DNA of 12,975 bases from Treponema sp. (GTDB lineage: Bacteria > Spirochaetota > Spirochaetia > Treponematales > Breznakiellaceae), in assembly GCA_031259515.1 (NCBI GenBank), contig JAIRLK010000033.1, positions 1 through 12,975 of the forward strand, read 5' to 3'. Shown here one piece after another: positions 1 to 6,726 of this stretch. The notes below the pieces were generated by a model. The model was not told the DNA's origin, made no database searches, and saw only the letters and a list, made by a program, of their open reading frames with translations. A program made the position numbers and the translations under genes. Each line of letters starts with the position of its first letter. Position 1 is the stretch's first letter.

Positions 1-105
1 CTCGCCCTGGGGTACGTCATCAGGATCGTACTCCACAAAACAGGCCGCCAGCGCAAGGCTTACCGCCGCAATTACGGCCGTCATAATCAATATTTTCTTA
101 GTCAT
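1..105 (-). CDS. Partial small lipoprotein, N-terminus only
   Basis: Only the first 35 codons are inside the window; the gene runs off the left edge. The start at 105 is preceded by GGGGAG (115-120, minus strand) with a 9-nt gap. The peptide opens with MTKK, then a hydrophobic stretch (about residues 5-20) ending in the lipobox LAAC, with Cys22 as the expected lipidated residue. This predicts export and lipid anchoring. The mature part begins FVEYDPDDVPQGE, acidic and low in complexity, with no recognisable domain. It is divergent from apbE. The function is unknown; only the lipoprotein nature and the start are supported. Confidence 0.75.
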   Translation of the reverse strand, partial: MTKKILIMTAVIAAVSLALAACFVEYDPDDVPQGE

Positions 106-150
106 CGCGGTATTCTCCCCAGTAAAGAGCATTAAATTTTGATGTTTTGT

Positions 151-179
151 AGTTTACCATGCTTTTTTTCATAATACAA
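151..179 (-). promoter_or_regulatory. Weak candidate promoter for the leftward lipoprotein gene
   Basis: On the minus strand TTGTAT (174-179) and TAAACT (151-156) are separated by 17 nt. The spacing is ideal but the hexamers match the sigma-70 consensus only moderately (3/6 and 4/6). The predicted transcript would begin about 40 nt upstream of the ATG at 105. Confidence 0.3.
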
Positions 180-203
180 GTCTCTTCAACAACAGATCAG
201 CAG

Positions 204-280
204 TTCTCAGTTTGCCGCTAAATGTGGAAAAATGGCCCTAAATTGAGGGCTAAAATCCATATAGAGCGTTAAACTGAGAA
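204..280. repeat. 77-bp foldback repeat (MITE-like hairpin)
   Basis: Outer arms 204-219 and 265-280 match as an inverted repeat at 14 of 16 positions (TTCTCAGTTT against AAACTGAGAA plus CGCT/AGCG). Inside them, ATGTGGA pairs with TCCATAT allowing G-T pairs, and GCCCT (235-239) pairs with AGGGC (246-250) around a 6-nt loop. The whole segment can therefore fold into one long interrupted hairpin. A 7-bp direct repeat ACAACAG flanks it at 189-195 and 287-293, possibly a target duplication, although its edges do not sit symmetrically on the inverted arms. No coding potential is seen. It lies in the divergent spacer before apbE. Confidence 0.6.
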
Positions 281-293
281 TTACTGACAACAG

Positions 294-439
294 CTTCAAA
301 AAAATTAACCGCCGGTCCTTTCCGTACAGCCTGTGGGTATTCTGAATTTGGAATTCCTGGCAAACAAACCTCCGGGTGGACGGACCGGGATAATTACGGT
401 AGAATCGTCGAAATAAGGCGGGCGTTGGGTTTGTAAAAT
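294..439. other. Non-coding rest of the spacer upstream of apbE
   Basis: No gene is supported here. A 7-bp inverted repeat CCGGTCC (312-318) / GGACCGG (382-388) is present but widely spaced. A weak promoter-like pair, TGGACG (377-382) and TAGAAT (400-405) with 17-nt spacing, would start a transcript near 412, about 28 nt before the apbE ATG. TAAAAT also abuts the ATG itself (434-439) but is too close to serve it as a -10 box. Confidence 0.3.
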
Positions 440-1462
440 ATGTTGAAGCACTGTTTTTTTTTGTTTTGCGCCGTCCTTGGCTTGGCCGGAACCACTTTGG
501 CGGGATGCCGGAAGGGGCCGCCTTCCCAGGCGGAGTTTGCCCTGGGTACCCTTTGTACCGTTAGTCTCTACGATCAGGGGAAGCCGGAGGTTTACCGGGA
601 GCTGTTCAGCCGGTTCCGGGAGATAGAGAGCCGCATGAGTGTTACCCTGCCGGACTCGGAACTGAACCGGATCAACGCCCACGCCGGGATAGAGCCGGTG
701 CAGGTCCAGTCCGACGTGTTTGAAGTGCTGGAATTGGCGGCCCGTTACGCGGAGCTTTCCGACGGGGCCTTTGACCCGACGATTGGGCCCCTGGTTTCCC
801 TCTGGAACATCAGTGGGGACGAACCCCGCCTTCCGTCTCAAGAGGAGATTGACGCCCTGCTTCCTCTGGTCTCCTGGCGGGACCTTGAGCTTGACCGGGA
901 AGGGCGTACTGTTTTCCTTAAACGACCCGGTATGGCCCTGGACCTGGGGGCCATAGCCAAGGGATACGCCGCAGATGAGGCGGCGGGGATACTCCGGAAA
1001 AACCGGATTAAACGGGCGATTATCGACCTGGGGGGGAATATCCTGGCTTATGGCGAAAAACAGGACCGGAGACCCTGGAGGATAGGGATACAGAACCCCC
1101 TGGACAGCCGGGGCTCGTATATCGGGATCATGGAAGTCCGGGATCATACCGTGGTTACTTCCGGGGTATACGAGCGGTTTTTTGAAGAAGACGGGGTGCG
1201 CTACCACCACATCCTTTCGCCTGCCGACGGCTATCCGGCGCGGAGCGGCCTTTTATCGGTTTCCGTTGTTACCCGTCGTTCCGCCGACGCCGACGCCCTT
1301 TCCACTGCGGTATTTGTCCTGGGCTACGAGCGGGGCAAGGCCCTGGTTGAATCCTCGGAAGGGGTAGGGGCGGTTTTTATTTTCGAGGATAAAAGCATAC
1401 GCCTCTGCGGAGGCGCTGATTTTGTTCTTACCGACGAAAACTATCGGATTGTTTCCAACTGA
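440..1462 (+). CDS. apbE: ApbE-family FAD:protein FMN transferase, lipoprotein
   Basis: This 340-residue protein should transfer FMN from FAD to Thr/Ser of exported redox proteins (for example RnfG/NqrC-type subunits), with FAD pyrophosphatase activity also known in the treponemal member. It has a signal peptide with lipobox LAGC, placing lipid-bearing Cys23 outside the inner membrane. Family motifs in order: FALGTLCTVSLYD (33-45), SDGAFDPTIGPLVSLW (107-122), DLGAIAKGYA (168-177), IDLGGN (195-200), HHILSPADGYP (256-266) and ADALSTA (284-290), whose D285 and T289 match the usual metal ligands. The length is normal. The ATG is forced, because an in-frame stop lies two codons upstream; no good Shine-Dalgarno is visible. 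No flavinylation substrate is encoded in the window. ubiD starts 23 nt after its stop. Confidence 0.93.
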   Translation: MLKHCFFLFCAVLGLAGTTLAGCRKGPPSQAEFALGTLCTVSLYDQGKPEVYRELFSRFREIESRMSVTLPDSELNRINAHAGIEPVQVQSDVFEVLELAARYAELSDGAFDPTIGPLVSLWNISGDEPRLPSQEEIDALLPLVSWRDLELDREGRTVFLKRPGMALDLGAIAKGYAADEAAGILRKNRIKRAIIDLGGNILAYGEKQDRRPWRIGIQNPLDSRGSYIGIMEVRDHTVVTSGVYERFFEEDGVRYHHILSPADGYPARSGLLSVSVVTRRSADADALSTAVFVLGYERGKALVESSEGVGAVFIFEDKSIRLCGGADFVLTDENYRIVSN

Positions 1463-1477
1463 ATAATTTTTTATAAT
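1449..1477 (+). promoter_or_regulatory. Candidate ubiD promoter, predicted leaderless start
   Basis: TTGTTT (1449-1454) and a perfect TATAAT (1472-1477) are 17 nt apart. They span the last codons of apbE and the short gap to ubiD. Transcription should begin 6-9 nt after the -10 box, at about 1484-1486, and the ubiD ATG is at 1486. No Shine-Dalgarno precedes that ATG. The geometry suggests a leaderless or nearly leaderless mRNA, an inference from spacing alone. Confidence 0.5.
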
Positions 1478-1485
1478 AGACTTCT

Positions 1486-2940
1486 ATGGCTTATCAAAAC
1501 CTGCAAGATTTTATCGCCGCCTTGGAAAAGGCGGGGGAACTGAGGCGGATCGCCGTTCCGGTAGACCCGTATCTGGAGATTTCCGCCATTGCCGGGCGGA
1601 TAATGGGGGAGGAGGGGCCCGCCCTCCTTTTTGAACGGGTCAGGGGTTCCGCCTATCCCCTGGCGATTAACCTGATGGGTAGCGAGCGGCGTATGGCTAT
1701 GGCCCTTTCCGCCGAAAGCCTGGATGCCAAGGCCCGGGAGATCGGGGAGCTTATCGCCTGGGCCTGGTCGGTAGCCCGGGACTTTAATCCCTTCGCGGCC
1801 ATTCCCCAGGCCCTTCCTAGGCTGCCCGCCGCCCTGAGCCTTATCCCCCGGAAAAGATCCCGTCCCCTGTGCCAGGAAGTGATCGACGACCAGGCGGGCT
1901 TCGACAGCCTCCCGGTTATTACCTGCTGGCCCGAGGACGGGGGGCCCTTCCTCACCCTTCCCCTGGTTTGTACCGAAGACCCGGAAACCGGCGGGCGGAA
2001 CATGGGTATGTACCGTATGCAGGTTTACGACAACCGCACGGCGGGAATGCACTGGCATCTCCACAAGGACGGGGCCCATTTTTTTCAGAAATACCGGGAC
2101 CGGGGGGAGCGTATGCCTGTGGCGGTTGCCCTGGGCTGCGATCCGGCGGTGATATACGCCGCCACCGCCCCCCTTCCCGAAGGGGTGTGGGAGATCCTCT
2201 TCGCGGGCTTCCTTCGCGGCAAGGGCGCCGGGGTCTGTAAGGCTACCCTAAGCGGGCTGCTGGTTCCCGCCGATGCGGAGTTCATACTTGAAGGCTATGT
2301 TGATCCGGCGGAAAGCCGCATGGAAGGGCCGTTTGGGGATCATACGGGGTTTTATTCCCTCCCCGACGAGTATCCGGTGTTTCATCTTCAGCGCCTTACC
2401 CGGCGGAAGAACCCCGTCTACCCCGCCACCATCGTGGGGATTCCCCCCAAGGAGGACTGCTGGATGGCCAAGGCTACGGAACGCCTCTTCCTGCCCTTCC
2501 TCAAACAGCTTTGCCCCGAAATCGCGGACCTGGCCATGCCTTTTGAGGGGGTTTTTCATAACTGCGTCATTGTGTCGGTGCGGAAGCGGTTCCCCGGCCA
2601 TGCCCGGAAGGTGATGAATTTCCTTTGGGGCATGGGACAGATGATGTATACCAAGTGCATTATCGCCGTAGACGAAGAGGTGAACCCCCATAACAGTTCC
2701 GAAGTGGCGTGGCGGGCCTTTAACAACGTGGATGGTAAACGGGATATTGTGTTCAGCGAAGGCCCCCTGGACGCTTTGGATCATTCGTCCCCCCTTCCCC
2801 GGTACGGAACCAGGATCGGCATTGACGCGACCCGCAAGGGGCCTGACGAGGGGCATACCCGGCCCTGGCCCAAACCTCTGACCATGGGCCAGGCGGTGGA
2901 GGAACTGGTAAGCCGGCGGTGGAAGGAATATGGCTTTTAA
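1486..2940 (+). CDS. UbiD-family prenyl-FMN-dependent decarboxylase (MqnL-like)
   Basis: At 484 residues it has the normal family length. UbiD enzymes use prenylated FMN, made by UbiX, to decarboxylate aromatic or alpha,beta-unsaturated acids. Visible hallmarks are NMGMYRMQ (172-179, with N172 and R177 at the cofactor/catalytic site), the HWHLHKDGA block (189-197), and ESRMEGPFGDHTGFY (276-290), which carries the acidic residues E276 and E280. The C-terminal half has PFEGVFHN (352-359), FPGHARKVM (369-377) and LDALDHSSPLPRYG (428-441), which I associate with decarboxylases of the futalosine menaquinone route rather than with E. coli UbiD. The next gene, a UbiA homologue, overlaps by 11 nt and fits that pathway. 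No ubiX is in the window. The exact substrate is not shown by sequence; ubiD and mqnL are both possible names. Confidence 0.9.
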   Translation: MAYQNLQDFIAALEKAGELRRIAVPVDPYLEISAIAGRIMGEEGPALLFERVRGSAYPLAINLMGSERRMAMALSAESLDAKAREIGELIAWAWSVARDFNPFAAIPQALPRLPAALSLIPRKRSRPLCQEVIDDQAGFDSLPVITCWPEDGGPFLTLPLVCTEDPETGGRNMGMYRMQVYDNRTAGMHWHLHKDGAHFFQKYRDRGERMPVAVALGCDPAVIYAATAPLPEGVWEILFAGFLRGKGAGVCKATLSGLLVPADAEFILEGYVDPAESRMEGPFGDHTGFYSLPDEYPVFHLQRLTRRKNPVYPATIVGIPPKEDCWMAKATERLFLPFLKQLCPEIADLAMPFEGVFHNCVIVSVRKRFPGHARKVMNFLWGMGQMMYTKCIIAVDEEVNPHNSSEVAWRAFNNVDGKRDIVFSEGPLDALDHSSPLPRYGTRIGIDATRKGPDEGHTRPWPKPLTMGQAVEELVSRRWKEYGF

Positions 2941-3814
2941 GGGCGTGGAAACCTTTCATCGTATAGGCGGAAAGCTTTGGCTTATAGGAGAAGCCGTAAT
3001 TTTCCGGCATACCCTTTTCTCCTTTCCCTTCGCGGTAACGGCGATTCTTCTTGAAACCGGGGGACATCCGCCCCTCAAGAAGGTCGTCCTCATACTGCTG
3101 GCCGCCGCCGCCGGACGGAACGCCGCCAATGCCTTGAACCGAGTAATAGACGCGGAGGTGGACGAAAAGAATCCCCGTACCGCGAACCGCCACCTGCCCC
3201 GGGGCCTGCTTTCCAAAAAAGCCCTGCTCCTCTTCAGCCTTTTCATGATCGTCATCCTCGGTATCGCGGCGGCGCTGCTCAATCCCCTCTGCGTGATCCT
3301 CCTGCCCCTGGCGGGCTTCCTCATCGGGGGCTATTCTTTCAGCAAGCGGTTTACCTGGCTTTGCCATTATTGGCTGGGCATTGCCTGTTCCATAGCGGTC
3401 ATGGGGTCCTTCATCGGCCTTACGGGGCGGTTTGCCCTGCGGTACTTTGTGCTGTCCGCGGCTCACGCCCTTTGGGTGGCTGGTTTCGACATCATTTACG
3501 CCCTCCAGGATATAGCCTTTGACCGCCGGGAAGGGATCTATTCCATTCCCGCCCGTTTCGGTCCCCGGGGAGCGCGGCTCATCGCGCTTCTTTCCCACCT
3601 GGGCGCCCTGGGGGCCCTTTTTCTGGTTCCCCGGTTCTGGCCCCTTTCACCCTGGTACTTTGCAGGATCGGGGATAGCCGGGGCCCTGCTTGCCGCAGAA
3701 CACCGCATCGCGTTGGGCGGCGGCGAAAAGCATATCCGTATCGCCAGTTATTCGATAAATGAAATCGTCCCCCTTATCGTTCTTGCCGGAACCGTCCTGG
3801 GGGTTTATCTTTGA
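2930..3814 (+). CDS. UbiA-family polyprenyltransferase (MqnP-like)
   Basis: This 294-residue integral membrane protein should attach a polyprenyl chain to an aromatic acid, with Mg-bound diphosphate as leaving group. Both aspartate-rich motifs are present: NRVIDAEVDEKNPRT (70-84, with N70, D74 and D78) and DIIYALQDIAFDRREG (187-202, with D194 and D198). About seven to nine hydrophobic helices are visible, for example 97-118, 121-136, 216-233 and 278-293. The AGRNAANALNR lead-in and WVAGFDIIYALQD resemble the UbiA subgroup that includes MqnP. The ATG at 2930 lies within the last codons of the decarboxylase gene, implying coupled translation; GGAAGGA (2921-2927) sits very close to it. Prenyltransferase then decarboxylase is the expected order of chemistry for menaquinone or ubiquinone precursors. 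The substrate is unproven. Confidence 0.9.
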   Translation: MAFKGVETFHRIGGKLWLIGEAVIFRHTLFSFPFAVTAILLETGGHPPLKKVVLILLAAAAGRNAANALNRVIDAEVDEKNPRTANRHLPRGLLSKKALLLFSLFMIVILGIAAALLNPLCVILLPLAGFLIGGYSFSKRFTWLCHYWLGIACSIAVMGSFIGLTGRFALRYFVLSAAHALWVAGFDIIYALQDIAFDRREGIYSIPARFGPRGARLIALLSHLGALGALFLVPRFWPLSPWYFAGSGIAGALLAAEHRIALGGGEKHIRIASYSINEIVPLIVLAGTVLGVYL

Positions 3815-3901
3815 TTTTATACAGCGGGTACCGGATGAGAGCCGGGAGATGCAACGTTCCGTATAGTTCAACGGCTATTCAAACAATGATAAATCAAAAT
3901 C

Positions 3902-3940
3902 CCTGTTACGCGGGTTAAAAAGAGTTCCCTGCGTAACAGG
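3902..3940. terminator. Stem-loop in the convergent spacer, likely bidirectional terminator
   Basis: CCTGTTACGC (3902-3911) is repeated exactly inverted as GCGTAACAGG (3931-3940). The stem extends inward by GGG/CCC around one bulged T. It lies between the 3' ends of ubiA (plus) and greA (minus), where a shared terminator is expected. No clean T-tract directly follows the stem on either strand, so factor-independent termination is not certain. Confidence 0.5.
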
Positions 3941-3942
3941 AG

Positions 3943-3958
3943 TAACCCCTCCGGGTTA
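3943..3958. repeat. Small hairpin overlapping the greA stop codon
   Basis: TAACCC (3943-3948) and GGGTTA (3953-3958) form a 6-bp stem with a CTCC loop, and the greA stop codon (TTA on the plus strand, 3956-3958) lies in the arm. CGGGTTAAAAA here (3952-3962) is an exact copy of 3911-3921, so GGGTTA from the larger stem-loop can also pair with TAACCC. The two hairpins are thus alternatives as well as neighbours. Confidence 0.5.
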
Positions 3959-6643
3959 AAAACTTACTGCGGATATGCTCCGTACTATATAAGAAACCTT
4001 CCCCTCATTGATCGAAAAGTCGAATTTTTCACCGCTCTTTTTGTTCAGCATGGCGAGGCCCAAAGGCGATTGATAGCTAATAACCTGGTTTTCCGGGTCC
4101 GATTCCCAAGGTCCCAAAATGGTATAGGCCTCTTCTTTTCCTGACACGGTGTTTTCCAGAACCACCCTGGTCCCAAAGGAAACCCGGCTGGTGTTGACTG
4201 CGGCGGGATCAAAAAGCTGCGCCCGTTCAATCTCGTCCTTGAGTTTAGCTACCTGGGAATTGAGGAGTTCCTGCTTTTCTTTTGCCGCCTTGTATTCCGC
4301 GTTCTCCCGTAAGTCGCCCAGGGACAGGGCAAAAGCGATCTCTTTGGAGTTCGCCGGAACCTCCACATCCATGATACGGGCAAGTTGCCGCTGTTTTTCT
4401 TCGTACATCTTCCTGGTAACCATGAGCCCCCGGGTGATGACCATCTTTTCCGTGTCGCCGAAGAACTTAAAGTCCGGATGATTGTCCAGAATGCGGCTGC
4501 GGAGTTTCAGTTTATCCGCCGGGTCAAGGTCCTTGACATCTTCAATAAACGTGAAGATGCGCAGGATAGTATCCGTGTCGGCGGTATTGATGCAGGCGTC
4601 CAGAACCCCATCCTTAAAGAGGATGGTATAGACCTGCCGGTTGATCTTCCGGTTTTCAGTGGTATCCCGGTGGTTTTCAATCTCCCGGAAGGTAATATCC
4701 AGAATATGAATCAGGGTGATAAGCTGCTTTTCAAAGGGAAGGGCGGTCTTTTCAAACCAGCTTTCCTTGGTTAGGTTCTTGTAGATCCATACCACCGCCC
4801 CCCGGTACTCCCGAAAGTTTTCAAAACAATGCTGAACCATGGCGGCCAGCTTATCTTCGTAGCCTTCCTTTTCGAGATTAGCGATGATGGAATGATTCAA
4901 GGCGTAGGGAAAGAGCTTGATGTAGATGTCGGGCCAGGAAGGCTCAAAGAGTTTGATATGATGAAGGAAGTCTTCCCGCAACTTCGCGTCCTTCATGTTC
5001 ATGAAGACAGACGGAACATCCTCAATCTCCTCAAAAATTTGCGGGAAATTGAGCTGCAAGCCCGCGCCCAAATGGGGGTAATGACCCGCCAGGTCCTTGA
5101 CCAAAAGATAGGAAGCCACCACTTGCTCGGAGGCCTGGTTCCTGGACCGGAGGAAGGCGGTAAAATACGCGAACATCTCGGCAAAAAATTCCGAATCCAG
5201 GTCCGCGTCTTTCTGGGAAACATAGCTCCTAAGGGTCTGAACCCGGTCAAAAAAGTAGCGCTGGGCCTTGAATTCGTTGAAGAGCTTTTCTTCCCGGCTG
5301 ATGGGCCGTTCCCTGACCGTGTAAAGGTCTATGTTATTGGGACTGACGCCTATTAAAGAATCGGTCTTGAGTACCTCCCGGGCTTTCGTGCTCCAGGCGG
5401 TCCATTCGCCCGCGGACAAGACGGAAGGAACGAGTTCCGCCTTGATATGCTTGAGATCACAGGAATTGCCGAAGCTCTTAATCACCGTTTTAAGGGCCCA
5501 CTCAGGCTCGTTTTTTACCCGGTCATGGAGGGCTTCCTTCTTTTGGGTGGCTTTAAGGACCCAGATGTGGGCCTTGGACAGCGTTTGCAAGGCGTTTACC
5601 GCCATCTTGAGGGACATGGCGTGGCCCCGTTTTTTCGAGAAATCTATGACGATCTCGTCCCCCTTGACGCTGGAGATACGGCCAACCCCCCAGGTCCGGT
5701 GGTAGACGAAATTTCCCTTGTCAAAGGCTATATGCTTTTCAAAGTCCTGGATGGCCTCGTGGACATTCCGGGGACCCGCAGCAAGGCTGGAAATCCTGAT
5801 GTACTCGTCAAGCTGACTGTGGCCGGCGTACTTTTCCCTAAAGCACTCGGTGATTTTTTTCCGGACCTGGCTGTCCCGCTCGTTGTAATTCAGGATGATT
5901 TTGAGGATGCTGATGGCGGTGTCAAGGTCCCCCCGGTTCTTGCAGGAGGCGTATACGTCTTCCAGGAGAATCTCCGCCTTGTCCTCACTGATGTTTTTAG
6001 CGATCTTCTTTTCGACATGGAGGAAGAAATCAATGTCTTCCGGGCAGTATTCCAGCAGCCTGGTCCAAATTTCCCGTACATTGGTGAAAAGTTGCTTGTT
6101 GATGTACCGGTGGAGGGCTTTCTTGTAATAGTCTACCGCCGTCTCTATGTCAGGGACCTTCTCGTAGTGTTCCGCCAGGGACTTGGCCAGATCCGCTTCT
6201 TCATAGTCCACCTTAACCAGCCGTTCCCATATTCCAAAGAGGGCTTCTTCCTCGTTGTCGTTTTTATAGCACGCCGCCAGGGTCCTGAGGGCGAATTTGG
6301 CTTCACCGTAATCCAGGATGCGTTCGCAGAGGTACCTGACTATGGCCCATTTGTGGTTATCCACGAAAATACTGACCAGGTTGATCAGGGCGGAATCGTC
6401 GATCAACTGCCGGGAAAGGGCTATCATTCCAGAAAGATACAAGGCGATGATGCTGTTCTTGGTATGCCCCAGATGTTCATCACATACCTTTTTAAGTTCA
6501 TCATAACTCCGTTCTTCCCTGGCTTCTTTTAAAAGGAGATCCATCTCCTTAAATTGATTGGTCGAATAATTGCTGAGGGTAGCTCTGGTCCATTTTTCCT
6601 CGTTTAGCATTTCCTGTACATTTTTAAGGAGAGCCTCTGCCAT
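3956..6643 (-). CDS. greA: Giant GreA: transcript cleavage factor with long N-terminal extension
   Basis: At 895 residues it is more than five times the usual ~158-residue GreA. The C-terminal ~155 residues are a full Gre factor: a coiled coil (about 742-810) whose tip carries GDLRENAEY (776-784), with D777 and E780 equivalent to the metal-holding acids that stimulate RNA polymerase to cleave backtracked RNA, then the FKBP-like domain (about 820-895, SFGTRVVLEN onward). The rest is mostly helical and TPR-like (about 30-290). It also includes a compact segment at about 308-350 (NFVYHRTWGVGRISSVKGDE) that looks like a CarD/Tudor-type polymerase-binding fold. Treponemal and chlamydial GreA proteins are known to carry long extensions. 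The start at 6643 has AAGGAG 9 nt upstream. A TPR gene lies 81 nt upstream on the same strand. Confidence 0.92.
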   Translation of the reverse strand: MAEALLKNVQEMLNEEKWTRATLSNYSTNQFKEMDLLLKEAREERSYDELKKVCDEHLGHTKNSIIALYLSGMIALSRQLIDDSALINLVSIFVDNHKWAIVRYLCERILDYGEAKFALRTLAACYKNDNEEEALFGIWERLVKVDYEEADLAKSLAEHYEKVPDIETAVDYYKKALHRYINKQLFTNVREIWTRLLEYCPEDIDFFLHVEKKIAKNISEDKAEILLEDVYASCKNRGDLDTAISILKIILNYNERDSQVRKKITECFREKYAGHSQLDEYIRISSLAAGPRNVHEAIQDFEKHIAFDKGNFVYHRTWGVGRISSVKGDEIVIDFSKKRGHAMSLKMAVNALQTLSKAHIWVLKATQKKEALHDRVKNEPEWALKTVIKSFGNSCDLKHIKAELVPSVLSAGEWTAWSTKAREVLKTDSLIGVSPNNIDLYTVRERPISREEKLFNEFKAQRYFFDRVQTLRSYVSQKDADLDSEFFAEMFAYFTAFLRSRNQASEQVVASYLLVKDLAGHYPHLGAGLQLNFPQIFEEIEDVPSVFMNMKDAKLREDFLHHIKLFEPSWPDIYIKLFPYALNHSIIANLEKEGYEDKLAAMVQHCFENFREYRGAVVWIYKNLTKESWFEKTALPFEKQLITLIHILDITFREIENHRDTTENRKINRQVYTILFKDGVLDACINTADTDTILRIFTFIEDVKDLDPADKLKLRSRILDNHPDFKFFGDTEKMVITRGLMVTRKMYEEKQRQLARIMDVEVPANSKEIAFALSLGDLRENAEYKAAKEKQELLNSQVAKLKDEIERAQLFDPAAVNTSRVSFGTRVVLENTVSGKEEAYTILGPWESDPENQVISYQSPLGLAMLNKKSGEKFDFSINEGKVSYIVRSISAVSF

Positions 6644-6652
6644 TTCTCATAA

Positions 6653-6658
6653 CTCCTT
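6653..6658 (-). promoter_or_regulatory. Shine-Dalgarno fixing the greA start
   Basis: AAGGAG on the minus strand is 9 nt from the ATG at 6643. It is the strongest ribosome site among the minus-strand genes. It supports the full-length extended GreA rather than initiation inside the extension. Another ATG lies between them (about 6650) but is out of frame. Confidence 0.8.
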
Positions 6659-6676
6659 GCCCTGCGGGCAGCTGAA

Positions 6677-6692
6677 CCTCAAAATATTGAGG
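6677..6692. repeat. Short hairpin upstream of greA
   Basis: CCTCAA (6677-6682) and TTGAGG (6687-6692) form a perfect 6-bp stem with an AATA loop. It lies between the greA ribosome site and the stem-loop repeat that follows the upstream TPR gene, and its GAGG overlaps the edge of that repeat, so the two structures compete. Its role is unknown. Confidence 0.4.
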
Positions 6693-6726
6693 GGTGTTTC
6701 AAAATTTGACCTTTTGGAACAGCCTC
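6689..6726 (-). repeat. 38-nt stem-loop repeat, copy A
   Basis: Read on the minus strand it begins GAGGCTGTTCCAAAA and ends in CCCCTC. TGTTCCAAAA pairs with TTTTGAAACA (one G-T pair) around a 7-nt loop, and GAGG closes with CCTC. It matches copy B (8639-8676) at 26 of 38 positions without gaps, 13 of the first 15. Its first bases are part of the TGA stop of the TPR gene. It lies between that gene and greA, so it would be an intercistronic hairpin in their shared mRNA. Confidence 0.55.

Noticed and set aside
305..1210. A 301-codon minus-strand frame opposite apbE
   Set aside because: It is antisense to a well-supported ApbE, is Pro/Gly/Arg-rich in the manner of shadow frames, and has no credible start signals.
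1471..3598. Several long minus-strand frames opposite ubiD and ubiA
   Set aside because: They mirror the GC-rich third positions of the real genes and contain no family motifs.
5447..6532. A 361-codon open frame on the plus strand across greA, and other plus-strand frames there
   Set aside because: It lies wholly antisense to greA, whose protein has clear Gre motifs and a strong ribosome site. The frame is a by-product of biased codon use and encodes no recognisable domain.
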